Source of the DNA: Toxotes chatareus
Taxonomy: Eukaryota; Chordata; Actinopteri; Toxotidae
NCBI GenBank assembly: GCA_016801885.1
Contig: CM028895.1
Span: forward strand, 10,998,001-11,062,000
Direction of reading: 5' to 3'
Length of the DNA stretch: 64,000 nt
The notes beneath the pieces are model-generated. The model saw nothing but the letters and a program-made list of their open reading frames with translations, did no database searches and had not been told where the DNA came from. Below, piece by piece: positions 37,801 through 49,699 of the stretch. The translations under genes and the position numbers were made by a program. How positions within the stretch are numbered: the first letter of the stretch is position 1; each line of letters starts with the position of its first letter.

Positions 37801-40800
37801 ACCCATTGTGTTGATATTTGTTGTTACCTGTGGCACTTCGATGTTGTCTGTTGGTCGTATGGTGGCTTCTTTATTGCTGCGAGGGTCAAACTCGAACGCT
37901 GCCGTCAACACCATGGCCAACCCTGGAGGTCACATGTAGCGGTAGTTAAAAATAAGAACTGACCAAAAAAGATAGGAGTCATAAATATGTCATGTGTAAA
38001 GTGGATGTCGAGCTTTCCACCAATCATAAGACATAAAAAATATATCATATCTAAAGGGGACTATTTTCTTTGTGAAAATGTCCACAGAATAGTGTGAAGA
38101 GGAAACTCACGCTTCATGTTCATGTTTGGCGTCTTGTACATGAAATGCATGAAAAGCTGGGTAGTGTTGATGAGGATCTGGTCTCCACTGTAGCGGATGG
38201 AACGGTACCACCATGTGCCCTAAGGTGGATAGGGAAAAACACGCAGGACAGAAGAAATAAAAGTGAGACACCCAGGGAATAAGAGGAAGTAAAGGCACCT
38301 ATTGGATACATTCTATTGGACAGAAACTGGCTTTAGATAACGCTCATGACTTACCACAACAACAGGAAGGATGACCATGAATGCTAGTCCATACACCAAC
38401 AGCACCTGCAATGGTAAACAATAACCATCAGACCAAATCACAGTTTAAATAAGACATGCATCAGTATGTATAGTGATCTTGGATAACATTAGGGCCTTTG
38501 GGTTATTGATAGCATTGGCTCTCTGCTAGTTAAATACTAAACACGCAAGCAAATCAAGGAAAGTTTATCACATAAATCTACATTAACACAATCAATGAAT
38601 ATATACCAGCATTGAGTTCTTCTGGTCAACAATCCAGGCAGGCAGGGCAATACCAAAGCTCGTAGCTAGAGGGGGAGGCAAAAGAGGCAATGAACCAAAA
38701 TGGAAAATTCCCCATTTATATTCATTAGAAGTAACATCCTTAAAACTGTGAAAAATTCTTGACAATGTTCAACGATTACTCTTCTAATCTAAACAACCAC
38801 ATAATCTATTCTCAGAAGCCACCAAAGTCTGTACAGAAACATTATTTTTGGTTTGATAAAAGTGTGTACAAAAGTGGGAGACGATTTTGATGATAGGTAC
38901 TTGGTGTCAGCTCTCATTGGAATGAATGGGCTGCTGTGTGTCAGGGCATCTTCCACTGTTTTACACATGCATGGCTACAAGAGGCTGACTCGCCAGCATC
39001 AAGCACAGATGGTGTGTCAACACATAAAAATGCAAAAGCCTACTGTGGAATTGAGAGCATCTTATCTTACCTCCTGGACCATCTGGGTTACCGTACATTT
39101 CCCAGTTCTGTCTCGACTGTTCATTGGTCAGACTGTGGAATAAAAAACAAGAAGACAAAAGTAAATTAATCAGTTGAGACTAAATGCTGGGCTGCAGCCG
39201 GTGATTACTTTCATTATTGATTACAGATGCAGTTCTGCTGTCTGGATTATGAAGTCAAGAGCTGGATGACACTTACGCAGCATAGGCTTTGGCAATTCTC
39301 ATGAATGTGGCCTCATCACCACCTTTGTCAGGGTGGTACTTGAGCGACAGTACACGGTATTGCTTCTTGATTTCTGACAGAGATGCACCCTGAAGACAGA
39401 AATATAATTATAGCAACTCTAAAACCACACCATACATAACAAATACAATCAAGTTCAACTTTTTTTATAGTCACCAAAGTCCAGAGGAATTTTTTTTAAT
39501 CTCAAGATAAAAATAAATAAACTTTTGGGACTTCAGTTGTTTTGTAGAATACAGCTGAGTTCATGTTTTATGTGTGTTTACCGGGTCCAAGTTGAGGACT
39601 TCATAAGGATTGTACTCCTGGTACTCTCTGTCCAGCTTGGACACCTTGTAGGCTAGCAGCAGGAACACAGCCCACCCAAATAACAAGGCTGCTTTCCTGA
39701 AAATGGCAACACACAAACAAAAGTTATTCACACAAAAATCTGTACTCTCTGGAGACAACATCAGGCACGAGGCACTTTCTCAATGTGGCTTACAGTCATT
39801 ATAACTTTTAAGATATTCTGCACAACCAATCCTGCAGTGTACACTAGCTTTCTGCCTTTTAAAGCTACAAAAATGAGGTTATAACTTTATTTTTTTTGCA
39901 AATTCAAACATTAAAGAAAGCTCATCTTAATTTACTGCATACGACCAGAAGAGATAGGACATGTTCTCACATTATTGTTGTTTAGTATTTATGCATGGAA
40001 GTTGAACTTGTTTCCATGACAATGGCAAAACCCTATGGCCTGCTCTGCAGCATCTGTTGCCTTGACAACTGCTCACTAGCCTCAGAGTTGTCTGAGTAGC
40101 TCAACCAGAAAAATACATGATGGATTCCCATAATCAAAACCATCATTAAGATACAGTTTCAAGGAGGTGACACATACTAAAATTTGGAGAGAAATGTTAA
40201 AGAAAATCATTTTGATTCATGCCACTGAAAAAGCATATTTGATGCTTCCACTGGTTTCAGTCACAAGTGCAACAAAGCAAATAAAGAATTTATGAATTTT
40301 GAGGGGGAAAAAACAGGATGTAGGTCTGGTGGCAGAAGAGGAAAGTGGAAGTGTAAAGCTAAAAAGATGAGAAGGCAGAGACAGAACAAAGAGGAGATGC
40401 TCAGACAGACACACTGTGATGAGGACGCAAACGAGTGAGAGGAGACAGGCAGAGCGCGACAGCGAACAGCACTCGAACACCCATCTTTTCATTAACCCAC
40501 ACACACGGCACGAATAAACAACACTGAGAAAACAGGGTCATGTTAAGAGAAATGTCAAACAGAGCAACACAACGTTTACACTAGCAGCACACGTCACAGA
40601 GAGGTTTACACATGAAAACAACATAAGCCAAACTTGTCCCCAAAATTACCCAAAAGAAGCACTTCCACACACGCAAATATACGTAAGCTCCAGTCTGTCT
40701 ACACTGTAAACAGCGTGGCCTATGTCTCATCTTCACACCACAGTGACAACGTCTCCTTCCAGCTGGAGAAGCACACTGAGTGGAGCAGTGAGCTATCAGG

Positions 40801-42410
40801 AACAGCTACAGCGATGGTAGGCTAAAAATGAGCTTTCTCAAAGCAAAGTCAGGCGAGTAACACCCAAACAACAGGGGTGATGTGACATTTGGCAACAAAA
40901 GGAGAAAGGAGCAAACCTGTTATTATACTGCCAAGCAAGTCAAGGCCAATCATGTGTCAAGACATTTGCATGAGAGTAATCCAGCTGAAGCTGCGCTTGT
41001 ATTACTTATAATCCGGTAACATGGTTCCACAAATAACTACAAACAGTAAATAATTCAGGAGTCTAATCAACTCAAGGCTTCTCAGGCCAACTTCAAGTGA
41101 GTTACCTGGCGCTATGGAAGAATTTCTGGGAAAAGGAGGCCTAGTAAGTCATCTCATCACCCACAAGCTGCATGTTGACAAGCATTCGCCCTCCATGACT
41201 CATGTTTATTTGATTCACCCTCCCTGAATCATGGTTACTTTCACAACAAAAACTGCCAATCCAAATCCAATTAACTGGACTTACTTTAGTGTTGGGACGA
41301 TGCTCTGCTGAGACTTCATCAGCCTGAGCCGGTACCACAGACACCTGCCATGTACCCTCCTCAGGCTCTTCAGACGCAGTTGTTCTGCAAAGAGGGTGGA
41401 CATGAAGAAAATTTTGACACATTAGTACTGTCAAGCAAGTCGCAATCAATACTGATAATGTCTCAGAGATTTGCCGGTGCTTAAAGTTAACACTAACATT
41501 CCTCCTAAGAAAATATTATTATTGTAGATATGTTAGCCAAGAAGGGAGAGGCATATGTTCACTTCATTCAGTGAAACAACAGAAATTTGTACTACTTTAC
41601 TATAATACATCTTGGACAAATGAAGATTTAATTAATGCCATGATTTTAGCTTGGATAACCTCCATTCCATGCAATGTGCAGTCTTAAATTGCAAGATTAA
41701 CATCTTAACTGAGAAAAGGAAGCCACATTAGCAACATCTTAGGCAATCTATGGTGAGCTGTCATTTAGCTAATCCAGGTAGACCAGCTGAGTAAAGTTTG
41801 TTCGCTTATGTTACATAACCCATGTTAGATATGCTATGTTGTTGACAAACAGATAGCTGTAGAAAGATAAGGATATATCAGGTTAAGGTCAATAAAGGCA
41901 CAGAGACGGCTTCTAGTGTTGAAGCTTCGGCTGCACTTGCCAGCACTTAGCTCCATGTTTACACACCTAAGTAGGCAATACTGGTTAGGTAAGTGGAGTT
42001 AAGACAGATGGATGGATATTAGTAAAGCAGGATGGGTAACTGTGTTAACACTGGCTGATTTGCACTAAGCTCTGAACACTGAAAGAGACGTGGATTGGCT
42101 AACATTAAGTTGCTGCATCGTTAGGTTGTACAGCCTCTGCATCTAGCGGCAAGCTAGCCAGATTAACAGACTGCCAAGTGGTGAGCTTGTACCAGCCAAG
42201 ATGCTTTCTGAACACTTCACATTGCAGTGGCTGAGGTTAGTTAGTTAGTTAGCTAAGTTAGCACAGAGCCAGACATCGGGCCTTACCAGCATTCTGATCC
42301 CGGGGCCAGAGGTAATATGTGGCTGGGATCACAATGAGTCCGACGAAGGACGTTAGGAAATAGAAAAAGGTATTGCCGCTGTCATCGTACTGGAACTGTT
42401 GTCCGGCCAT
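31850..42410 (-). CDS. sec63: Sec63, ER translocon J-domain protein (20 coding exons)
   Basis: Sec63 works with Sec61/Sec62 in the ER membrane and recruits BiP through its lumenal J domain for protein import. Exons, 5' to 3': 42287-42410, 41285-41384, 39582-39696, 39277-39389, 39071-39132, 38607-38665, 38355-38405, 38111-38219, 37828-37922, 37537-37669, 36720-36812, 36407-36552, 36174-36321, 35658-35740, 35387-35455, 35073-35228, 34806-34976, 34388-34588, 32929-33033, 31850-31987. All have GT-AG borders, and the frame is kept throughout: 2271 nt, 756 residues (human 760). It starts MAGQQFQYDDSG, as in other vertebrates. Membrane spans lie near residues 14-35, 77-92 and 188-212. The J domain (about 102-165) keeps HPD at 132-134. 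Sec63/Brl segments follow, including SLKDSDRRSMLRFLGEEKYDE. A Lys-rich stretch KTAKSKKKK, an acidic Ser/Glu region with six alanines, and the C2-like part with PVYSLYFPEEKQEWWWLYIA precede the acidic tail ending DEDND. No defects seen. Confidence 0.97.
32679..32882. mobile_element. 204-bp MITE with 12-bp perfect terminal inverted repeats, in last sec63 intron
   Basis: The ends are CTTTGTGAGGAC and its exact reverse complement GTCCTCACAAAG. The interior holds CCTAACC-type words and an internal copy of the GTGAGGAC motif near 32816. There is no coding capacity. It lies in the intron between coding exons 19 and 20 of sec63. I recognise the TTTGTGAGGAC...GTCCTCACAAA ends as a frequent teleost non-autonomous element, but I cannot assign its superfamily with confidence. 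The target-site duplication is not clear because CA repeats flank it. Confidence 0.75.
33848..33896. repeat. (CA)n microsatellite in sec63 intron
   Basis: CA dinucleotides interrupted by ATATATA and CGCGCG, inside the intron between coding exons 18 and 19. Confidence 0.9.
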
Positions 42411-42600
42411 TTCGTAGCGGCGCTTTAGTCGCCCTTCTTCTCCACCGCTGCGCTTCCCCCTTCTAGCCCAATGTGTGCGAGCTGACAGACTGTTAGCTAG
42501 CCAGCTAGCATCCAGCCAAGACAGCGCTGATCATCGGTGTACGTGGTGTACGCCTGCGCAATGTGGCCTTTCTTCTTCTTCTTCGGTGGGTGATTCAGCG
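42411..42600 (-). promoter_or_regulatory. sec63 5' UTR and CpG-rich promoter
   Basis: Upstream of the sec63 ATG (42408-42410 on the + strand as CAT) the sequence becomes GC- and CpG-rich, with no TATA box in the expected place. A GCCTGCGCAATG stretch at about 42551-42562 resembles an NRF-1 half-site on sight. This is the usual architecture of a housekeeping promoter. The transcription start is not determined. Confidence 0.5.
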
Positions 42601-43540
42601 CTTTCCCCTGAGCGTTACTGACCCCCAGAGGTGGAGATGAAGATAGACCGAGGCGCAGGTGCCACTGCAAAAACATACACGACGACTTCTGTGAAGAATT
42701 ACCCGCTCAAATTAAAAACTATGAGAACCTAGTGCGACAATTTTGAAGTGAAAGGTGATGACAGGGCAGTGTTTTTGTCAGAGTTGGGTCATGTTTTTGC
42801 AATATTATCTTTAGAGTTTTTGTTTGAAGAAATAAAGAAAATCTATGAAAACCATCCTCATATAGTCACTGTAAGGTGTTGTCACCCTTTGAAAACATAT
42901 AGCGACACAGCTGCCATGTGCAGAATAACACATTTAAAGTTGTGCAGAGCTTTAGAATATGATTTTTGTAGGAATAAACACACAATGTTGCTGATGTTAT
43001 CATGACCTTTATTTCACAAAAAATCTACTTGGATTTTTTTTATTAGTTGTTCCCCATATAATTGTTAATGACTGATAAAAAATTGTGGGTGGGGGTTGTG
43101 AACTTTTTTCAGCTTCCAAAGGGGGATATGCCAGAAAAAGTTTGAGAACCACTGAGCAATGCCAAGGCAAACAACTGAAAACAGGCTGTATTTTATTCTT
43201 GGCAGCAGTGGTGAAAACCATCAAGATTTCACTTTGTTTGGCAGTGTGGTTGGCTTTTAAATGTCTTCGCACTGTGCTTGAACCGGTGGACTTTATCTAG
43301 CTCTATGCTTGTCAGTCAGAGATATTTTGAAGTCTGTGAAGATACTGATGGCACCATTTTTGGCTGTCTCGCTGATGAGTTGAGCACTTGAACATGGCTG
43401 CAATGGCATTCAGCTCTATGTTCCTTCTATACTATAAAAAGGCTATAGTTAAACTCTAGCTCTGGCTTGTTTGCTTTGTTTCAAAGCAAAATAAATGCAT
43501 TGTCACAAAAGCTGACGAAGAAAAAAGTATTTTGCTTTTT
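42601..43540. other. Intergenic, between sec63 promoter and iyd 3' end
   Basis: About 0.9 kb separates the sec63 5' end from the iyd 3' end; both genes lie on the minus strand, iyd upstream. The ORFs here (42748-43005 +, 43009-43272 -, 43085-43300 +) have no recognisable domain. The only named element is a hAT-like terminus at 43135-43154. Confidence 0.6.
43040..43154. mobile_element. hAT-type transposon relic, one terminus
   Basis: The word AAAAAGTTTGAGAACCACTG at 43135-43154 is the classic inner-to-outer end of hAT elements, whose TIR reads CAGTGGTTCTCAAACTTTTT. The preceding GGGTGGGGGTTGTGAACTTTT and GGGGGATATG are typical subterminal sequence of such copies. I found no matching opposite end nearby, so this looks like a truncated relic. 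The left limit is approximate. Confidence 0.55.
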
Positions 43541-43544
43541 GTAT

Positions 43545-43550
43545 TTTATT
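43545..43550 (-). terminator. Possible poly(A) signal AATAAA, iyd
   Basis: TTTATT on the + strand reads AATAAA on the minus strand, only about 20 nt after the iyd stop. If used, it gives an unusually short 3' UTR of roughly 40 nt. A distal site could also be used. Confidence 0.4.
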
Positions 43551-43570
43551 TTCTCTGCAGATTGATTCTG

Positions 43571-45711
43571 TCACATTTGCACCATAATGTCTCTTAGAGG
43601 CTTGCGTTTCAAATCAGGTACGGTGGCGTCAGAAGCAGGGTAACCCACAGGAAGCAGCATCAGCAGCTTCTCATTGGCTGGCCGTTTGAGGAGCAGCCTG
43701 AGCTGAGGGCCACAGTTCAGGGGAGTCGATGTGACGGTAACAAGACCTACATTCTGATGAACAAGTGGACAGAAACAAAAGATATTCAGTCACTTTTCCA
43801 GACATGTCCTATGTCTTGCATGCTCTTATCTGAAGTGTATTTATGACCAATAACACAGTGATGGATTAGTCTGTAGTTCTATGTATGACTTAATACTTTA
43901 CCTGTAATGCAGCCAACAGGATTCCGCAGGATATGGAGACACTTATTTCATTGTAGTAGTGTGTCTTTTTCTTGCCATTTGGTAGAATCCCATAGGTCTG
44001 TTTGAAGATGAGGACCAGGTATGGCGCAACATCCAAGTACTCCTTAATCCAGTTCGTCCTGCAGGAGAAAGGAAGTTGTGAGAAAGAGGAGAGGTGTTAA
44101 ATTAGAAGATGTAGTTAAACTTGACAATGGCTTGGTGACTGAATGTTGTCAGTGCTTTAAAAGTTACTACTTAAATCACAAGTGTAGTGATATGAATGTG
44201 TGGAGTAAGTATTGGTGCTCACCTTAATTTGGCCAAATCATGGACCCACTTGTCCCCCATCCTCTGACGGTAGTTCACCTCCTCCTCCTCCTCAACTATC
44301 AGTCTGATCTGGTGCTTTGTCTCTTTGTCTGACACCACAACAAACGTCCAGGGCTCTGTGTGTGCTCCACTAGGGGCCGTACCTGCCCAGAGGAAAAAGA
44401 GGTGAGGGGCCAGTACACAGAAAAGACTCCAAAAGGCAAAAACATTACATAGCTTCATCTAACTCAGTTTATTGCAGATTAATAGTGGTCCATTTGCACG
44501 TGCCTGCAGTGCGGATTACATTATCAATGACCTCTCGTGGGACCGGCTCTGGGCTGATGAATCGGACAGACCTCCGCTGGTTCATTAGAATGTAGAAATC
44601 CTTGGATCTCTCCAGCATTGTCTCCTCAGGGTAACGTTGTGGGGAGTATGGCACATGTGGAAGGTTCTCCTCCTCATTACTGTCCACCCAATCACCATCA
44701 TCTAAAACAATGACAGACAAAAGGTGTTTATCAGTGTAGTTACCAATTAATTTTCTGTCGATCAATTAATCAATTCATCTACTAATCATAGCACCTCTAC
44801 AAGAGTCAGCCATTATAATTTGCCTACATCACCAGCCTTTTTAAAAAATGAATAATCTGATTAAACACAAACAAATCTGTAAAAAAAAAAAAAAAAAATT
44901 ATTGAAACATCCTAGAGGCAGAAACATGACTATGTCTCATAAAGCAGGAACAGTCTGATATAAACCATTTCAAAAACACTCAACTCTTCTGAGACCACGT
45001 AAAAACGTGTAAAGAAAATAACTTTATAATTTAAAATCTCCTAATATTTCTTTAAATAGTTCATGTCATTTTGACAATAAATTGCGTGATTAAAAATAAA
45101 TAAATAACGGGCTTTGCGGGAACGCGCACAGCGAAAACCAGACAGCACACTGATTTCAAGGAATTGTTTGGACATAATCATTCACCGCTGGGTTAATCAA
45201 TAATGATAAATGACCTGTGGACGATGTGGACGTGATACGGAGACTGACACTTGCACGTTTCATTTTTCCTGATATTTTCTCTATTTGATCGTGAACGCGC
45301 ATTTAGGCTACTGGTTACAGGCTTCTTGAGAACTGAAGAGGCCTCTTGGATGAGAAGTGAAGCGTTTTCAAGTCTCCACAGCCAAGTCCTTGTTTTTACC
45401 TTATTCCAGCTCTGTTTATTGTATTGAGATTGTTGTGGCCCACACATAATTTGTTCTTAACTTTCATAACTTCAGCCCTGTCGAGTCAGCAAAAAAGTTT
45501 CTCAGCTCTTACCGTCCTGCCTTGTTATTTCCGTATCGTCCTGTAAGTCCTGATCCACCCACGGTCTAAAGTCCGATTTTGATGCCGCTTTACTTTTGGC
45601 CGGAGAAGTCGAGGTGGTGGTCTCCGTCCCCCGTGACTTCACCAGCGTAAAGCCTATCACCAGGCAGAGAACCACCGCCAGAACAGGCGTGAGGACGGAA
45701 AGAAGAGCCAT
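43571..45711 (-). CDS. iyd: Iodotyrosine deiodinase (5 exons)
   Basis: Iyd is a membrane-anchored FMN enzyme of the nitroreductase fold. It removes iodide from mono- and di-iodotyrosine so that thyroid tissue can reuse it. Exons, 5' to 3': 45513-45711, 44504-44701, 44223-44382, 43902-44058, 43571-43753; 897 nt, 298 residues (human 289). Residues about 4-25 form the N-terminal membrane anchor. FMN-binding RRSVRF is at 109-114 and TAPSGAHTEPW at 134-144. The substrate-lid residues corresponding to human Glu157, Tyr161 and Lys182 are Glu166, Tyr170 and Lys191. The C-terminal part has TPLNCGPQLR, where human has GPRLR. Intron 2 appears to use a GC donor (CAG|GCACGT) with acceptor GGGCAG, because only that joint keeps TAGTAPSG. 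I chose the ATG at 45711 because it aligns with the human start. An in-frame ATG at 45795 lies about 25-30 bases below a TATA box, so at or beyond the likely transcription start. Confidence 0.95.
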
Positions 45712-45818
45712 CACTGCCGGGCTGCAGAGAAGAGGATACGGACTCTTGGTCGTTCGTGTGGCTCGGCTGAGCGCAGACCTGATGTTATGAAACACTGTAG
45801 GACTATGTCTGGGGTGGG

Positions 45819-45826
45819 CCTATATA
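45819..45826 (-). promoter_or_regulatory. TATA box of iyd
   Basis: The minus strand reads TATATAGG about 110 nt upstream of the chosen iyd ATG. This predicts a transcription start near 45790 and a 5' UTR of about 80 nt. The position is consistent with a regulated, tissue-restricted gene; use of the box is inferred. Confidence 0.55.
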
Positions 45827-45829
45827 CGC

Positions 45830-47524
45830 TGAGTCAGAGTTATCTTTGTGAGAAATGTCCCATCAGCTTGCAGCTTTGCTGAGAAAAAAAAAAGCACAGG
45901 CCCGCCATGACTTCCTGCTGCTCTTTTAATGTCTGAACTTTGTGCATTGTGTTAGATCCACAGTTGGGAAATGACTGATGTGGACCAGCACTAAATATCA
46001 TAGGCTGATCACAAAGTCATCAGGAAATCACCATGACCATCATAAAAGAGTTTAAGTCAAAGTGTCAAAGTCCTTTAATGTGCAATAGAGTTTATATTCC
46101 AATAATTCCTGTGTTGAGCAGTCAGTGTGTTGTTATATGGCCAAAGGTTCATATTACGTTACTTTGCTAATTTACTGTAAATTTCTCTCTAGACATTTTC
46201 CAGTAATCTGGCAGTTATCTTTGCTGTCTCAGTAGTTTGCCACCTCCACTTGTCATCTATTAGCAGAAAGATGTGATTACATGTATTATTTTTATTTCTG
46301 TTGACTGAGCTTTACTTTAAAGTAAAAAAAAAAAAACTCTGCAACTAACAGGTGTTACCCACATAGGACCAGGTGAGCAAAACAGGACTTAAGGACTTCA
46401 TTTATAAATATAACCAGTAAGTGGCCACAGCCACAGCTTGTCAGGCTTATACATATTGTATATATACACAGACCTATTTTATTGTATGGTTAAATCATAC
46501 TTGTCTTATTGTGATAAAAGTTGTTTCCATCATTTTGTCAGTTGCCTGCTTAGGTAACCATAGAACTGCACATGGACCATTTTATTTTGAACTAGACAAT
46601 TCCCCTGTGGGAAATCGCGAGAGTGGTGCGGTGTGCTGTGCTGTCCCATTCATTGTCTGTACTGTTAGTGTAAAGCAGAAACCAAAATATATTCATGACC
46701 TTTGTAAATGAAAGAATGATGAAGAAGAGAGGGGCCATAGGGTGGATAGAAAAGGGTCCAATTCACAGAGGGGAGAGGAATGATAAAAATGGGCGAGTAT
46801 GGAAAATCACTGTAGGAAGGAAAGAAGGAGGGGATGGTAGAGGAAGGATACAGAAAGGATGGGTAGATGGGGACGGGGGCACAGAGGGGTTAGGAAAGGG
46901 AGGAAAAGATGGATAAAATGAGTAGGAGATGTTAAGAGGAGTTAGGGAGGATTAATGACGATAGAGTGTCAATAGTAATGTGTCACTTAAATAAAATTAA
47001 ATAAAATCTTAACAAAATACTTTGGGTATCTAATTACATCACATTCAGTTATATCATGAACATACTAGTAGTTAATAGGATTAAGTCATACATACCAGAG
47101 GATCAGCTAACAATCAGGAGAAAGCACAATAACAGCTAATACCAACCTCGCAGTAAAAACTGAGAATGGTAACCTTGGAAACAGCAGAATATCCCATGTC
47201 ATGAGAACCTAAAGTTAAAACAATAATTTGCTATGTTTTCTTCTGTTAAACATACAAATAATTCAGATGCCAATACAGATTTGTAATTCATTCATAAAAT
47301 CCCTCACTTGGTAAAAATGCAGCTTTAAGACAGAGTCAGCAACAGTCTACATGAACAATAACTACTTACAGCAGCAGTATGTCATGTTAGTATCACATCT
47401 TACGTTGTATGAATCGACTCAGTTTGACCTTATTCACTATATAATGGAGAAGTTCTGGCTAAACTGAATTCTGTAAACAATACCAAATTACTGCCAAAAA
47501 CTGAGCTAAATAAAAATAATATAA
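45830..47524. other. Intergenic region upstream of iyd
   Basis: No exon or RNA gene recognised. A purine-rich (G/A) tract occupies about 46700-46960 on the + strand, and the 73-codon ORF there reflects that bias. The rest is AT-rich unique DNA. Confidence 0.55.
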
Positions 47525-47700
47525 AGAATTAAACACTATAAAGTACAAGATTTTCTTCATCCAAGTGAGAAAATTAAATGAGAAACATACGAGAAAAGGG
47601 ACAAAGAAATCCTTTGACTTCAACCTGCATTTTTTATTTTTTTTTTACTAGCACATGTACAGACAGTTTCTCCAGGGCTTGGATTCAGGTGTTCACATTC

Positions 47701-49699
47701 AAGTATGTCAATAGAACATAGCTGAGAAGGAGCAAATTAATCATTATTAATCAACCTGGTAAACTTGGCACATCTCACTGTGTTCATCATCACCACTAGA
47801 TGGAAAATGAAGCAAATATACCCAAACTGGGTGCATCTTTACAGTCGTCTGAGCTATCTGAGTCGTCTCTCTGCCAGGCTTCCTTCCCTTACCCTGTCCA
47901 CCACGCAATTAAAAAAGAAAGGTGCGAACTCACCTACACTTAAACCTGACCCAAATAACCCCACGTCGCTTGATATTGCAGTGAATCTTGTCCGCGATTT
48001 ACCGTGCGTAGAACTTAACAGGGGTGAGAAAAATTCCCCTGTGGGGAGGCCTCCCTATGTGCCGACGCCAAAAAACGTAAGAATCGCAAAACTTTTCCTA
48101 ACCACACCTACTTCAACCAAGAAAGGTCCTACTCCAGTCTCCCCTTGGAACGAAACTTGGCAGAGCGAGACGAGCCAGTGTTTGACCTCAAAGTCCAACT
48201 CACCCTCCCTGTAAAATAAAGCTTCTATCAAAATTTGGGTGGTGATGATGGTCAGCAATGCAACTATGCTCAGGACACAGGTTGACCAATCGATATACAT
48301 CAGACTTGCCTGTGTATCTATACAGTCTGTGCTTAATCAGCACTTGAGCTTCACTACACAGAAAATCAGTCCATCCACTTCCTAGATGCAGCAGACTCAC
48401 TTCCTGGTCATGTCCTATAGTTTGAAGAGCAGCTTGCAGACTTGTGAGATGTGGGCTGCAACAGTCCTTCAGAGGTGAGGTCAGGAGATCTAGACGGTGT
48501 CCAGGGCTTGGTGGATCAGGTCAGGTCACAACATTCCCCTTCCAGCCTTCCTTACGGTTGGACATATGATTTGAACAGAGGAAAAAAAAAAAATCATTAG
48601 CCATCAGTAAAAAGCAAACAGACTAAAGCAAACCTTCAACATGACCTCGGATCTTACCTTTGGTTGCTGCTCTCTCACTTCCCCTGACTCTGGTGTCTGC
48701 TGCTTTCACAGACTGGTGGAACAGTCCAGTGCAGCCATCCCTGCAGGGTGGAAAGTCTGCTGGGAGTCTCCAAAATCATCTATCCATCAGTCCATTAAGT
48801 CAAAACGTCATCACATTCCAGTTCTGTATTGCCTGTGGAACTCTTCCTCAGCATGTTCTGCCGTGGTCTTGTGATCTTTGCGAATCCTTCCAGAGAGGCT
48901 CAGCAGTAATTACAAAGTCCAATGTCCTGACATACATGAAGACAGACTGAGAAGACACTACTGTCTCCTACTGCACCTTACACCTTTTGCAGACTAATCA
49001 TATCAACAGGTTGACAGCTCCATGTGTTGGGCTCAGAGACAGAAAAGTCCAAATGTAAAGGAAGAAAAAAAAAAAAAAAACACACACACACAAAACACAA
49101 ATGATCAAGCACTACACAGTACAAGGTTTTCTTCATCCAAGTGACAAAGTTAAATAAATTCACAATGACAAAACTTTAAGAAAAAGGATAACTATAAAAG
49201 AAAATACACATAAATATGTAAACTTAAACGAAAATAAATAACATGACAAGCATATGGAAAAAGGTGCTAAAGGACAGACAACTGACAAAGTAGCCATGTG
49301 TGCAACAGACAATGTAAAAGTAAACAGCATGGATAAAGCGCGCGTAACATTATCGCTAGAAGTTCAGCCACAGATTAGAGCCTCAGTTCACTTATAATTG
49401 AACTACAGCAGCTACAGAATCATTTAAGCAGAATTTATGGTCTGTCCAAACTTCGACATGTCTTCCTCACTCTGTCCCTTCAATCACTGGAACGAGGCCT
49501 TAGCTGTGTCTTTGGCATGTTTTTAAAACATAGTGAAAGGTTTCTCCACCATCTGTAAACGTCTCTTCAGGTTTGCCTTCTGAAATGGCTGTCACTCTGT
49601 TCACATTTGTTTATAAAGATTAACAGTTCTACTTCAAGACAAAGCCTGTTATCCTTTACACCTTCTCTTCAATTCAGCCCATGACAATGTCTCATTTCC
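47701..49699. repeat. Duplication unit A (265-bp internal deletion)
   Basis: Relative to units B and C, this copy lacks about 265 bp immediately after its hydrophobic exon-like segment (near 48318) and about 20 bp near 47773. It has more substitutions than B has against C, suggesting it is the oldest complete copy. Confidence 0.8.
48204..48309 (-). other. Exon-like segment for a transmembrane span, unit A
   Basis: On the minus strand, 106 nt lie between an acceptor (ACACAG) and a strong donor (GTGAGT). They are open and encode a hydrophobic span containing CVLSIVALLTIITTQILIEA between an Asp and a Tyr-Arg-Glu. I do not recognise the family. If spliced to the next acceptor downstream (after GGACAG), the frame stops at once, so the protein would end just after the span. 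The exon could be a pseudogene relic. No expression evidence is visible. Confidence 0.35.

Noticed and set aside
48055..48300. Reading the transmembrane segment straight through its donor (GELDFEVKHWLVSLCQ...)
   Set aside because: Possible, but a strong GTGAGT donor sits at the exon edge in all three copies and the read-through frame soon differs between copies.
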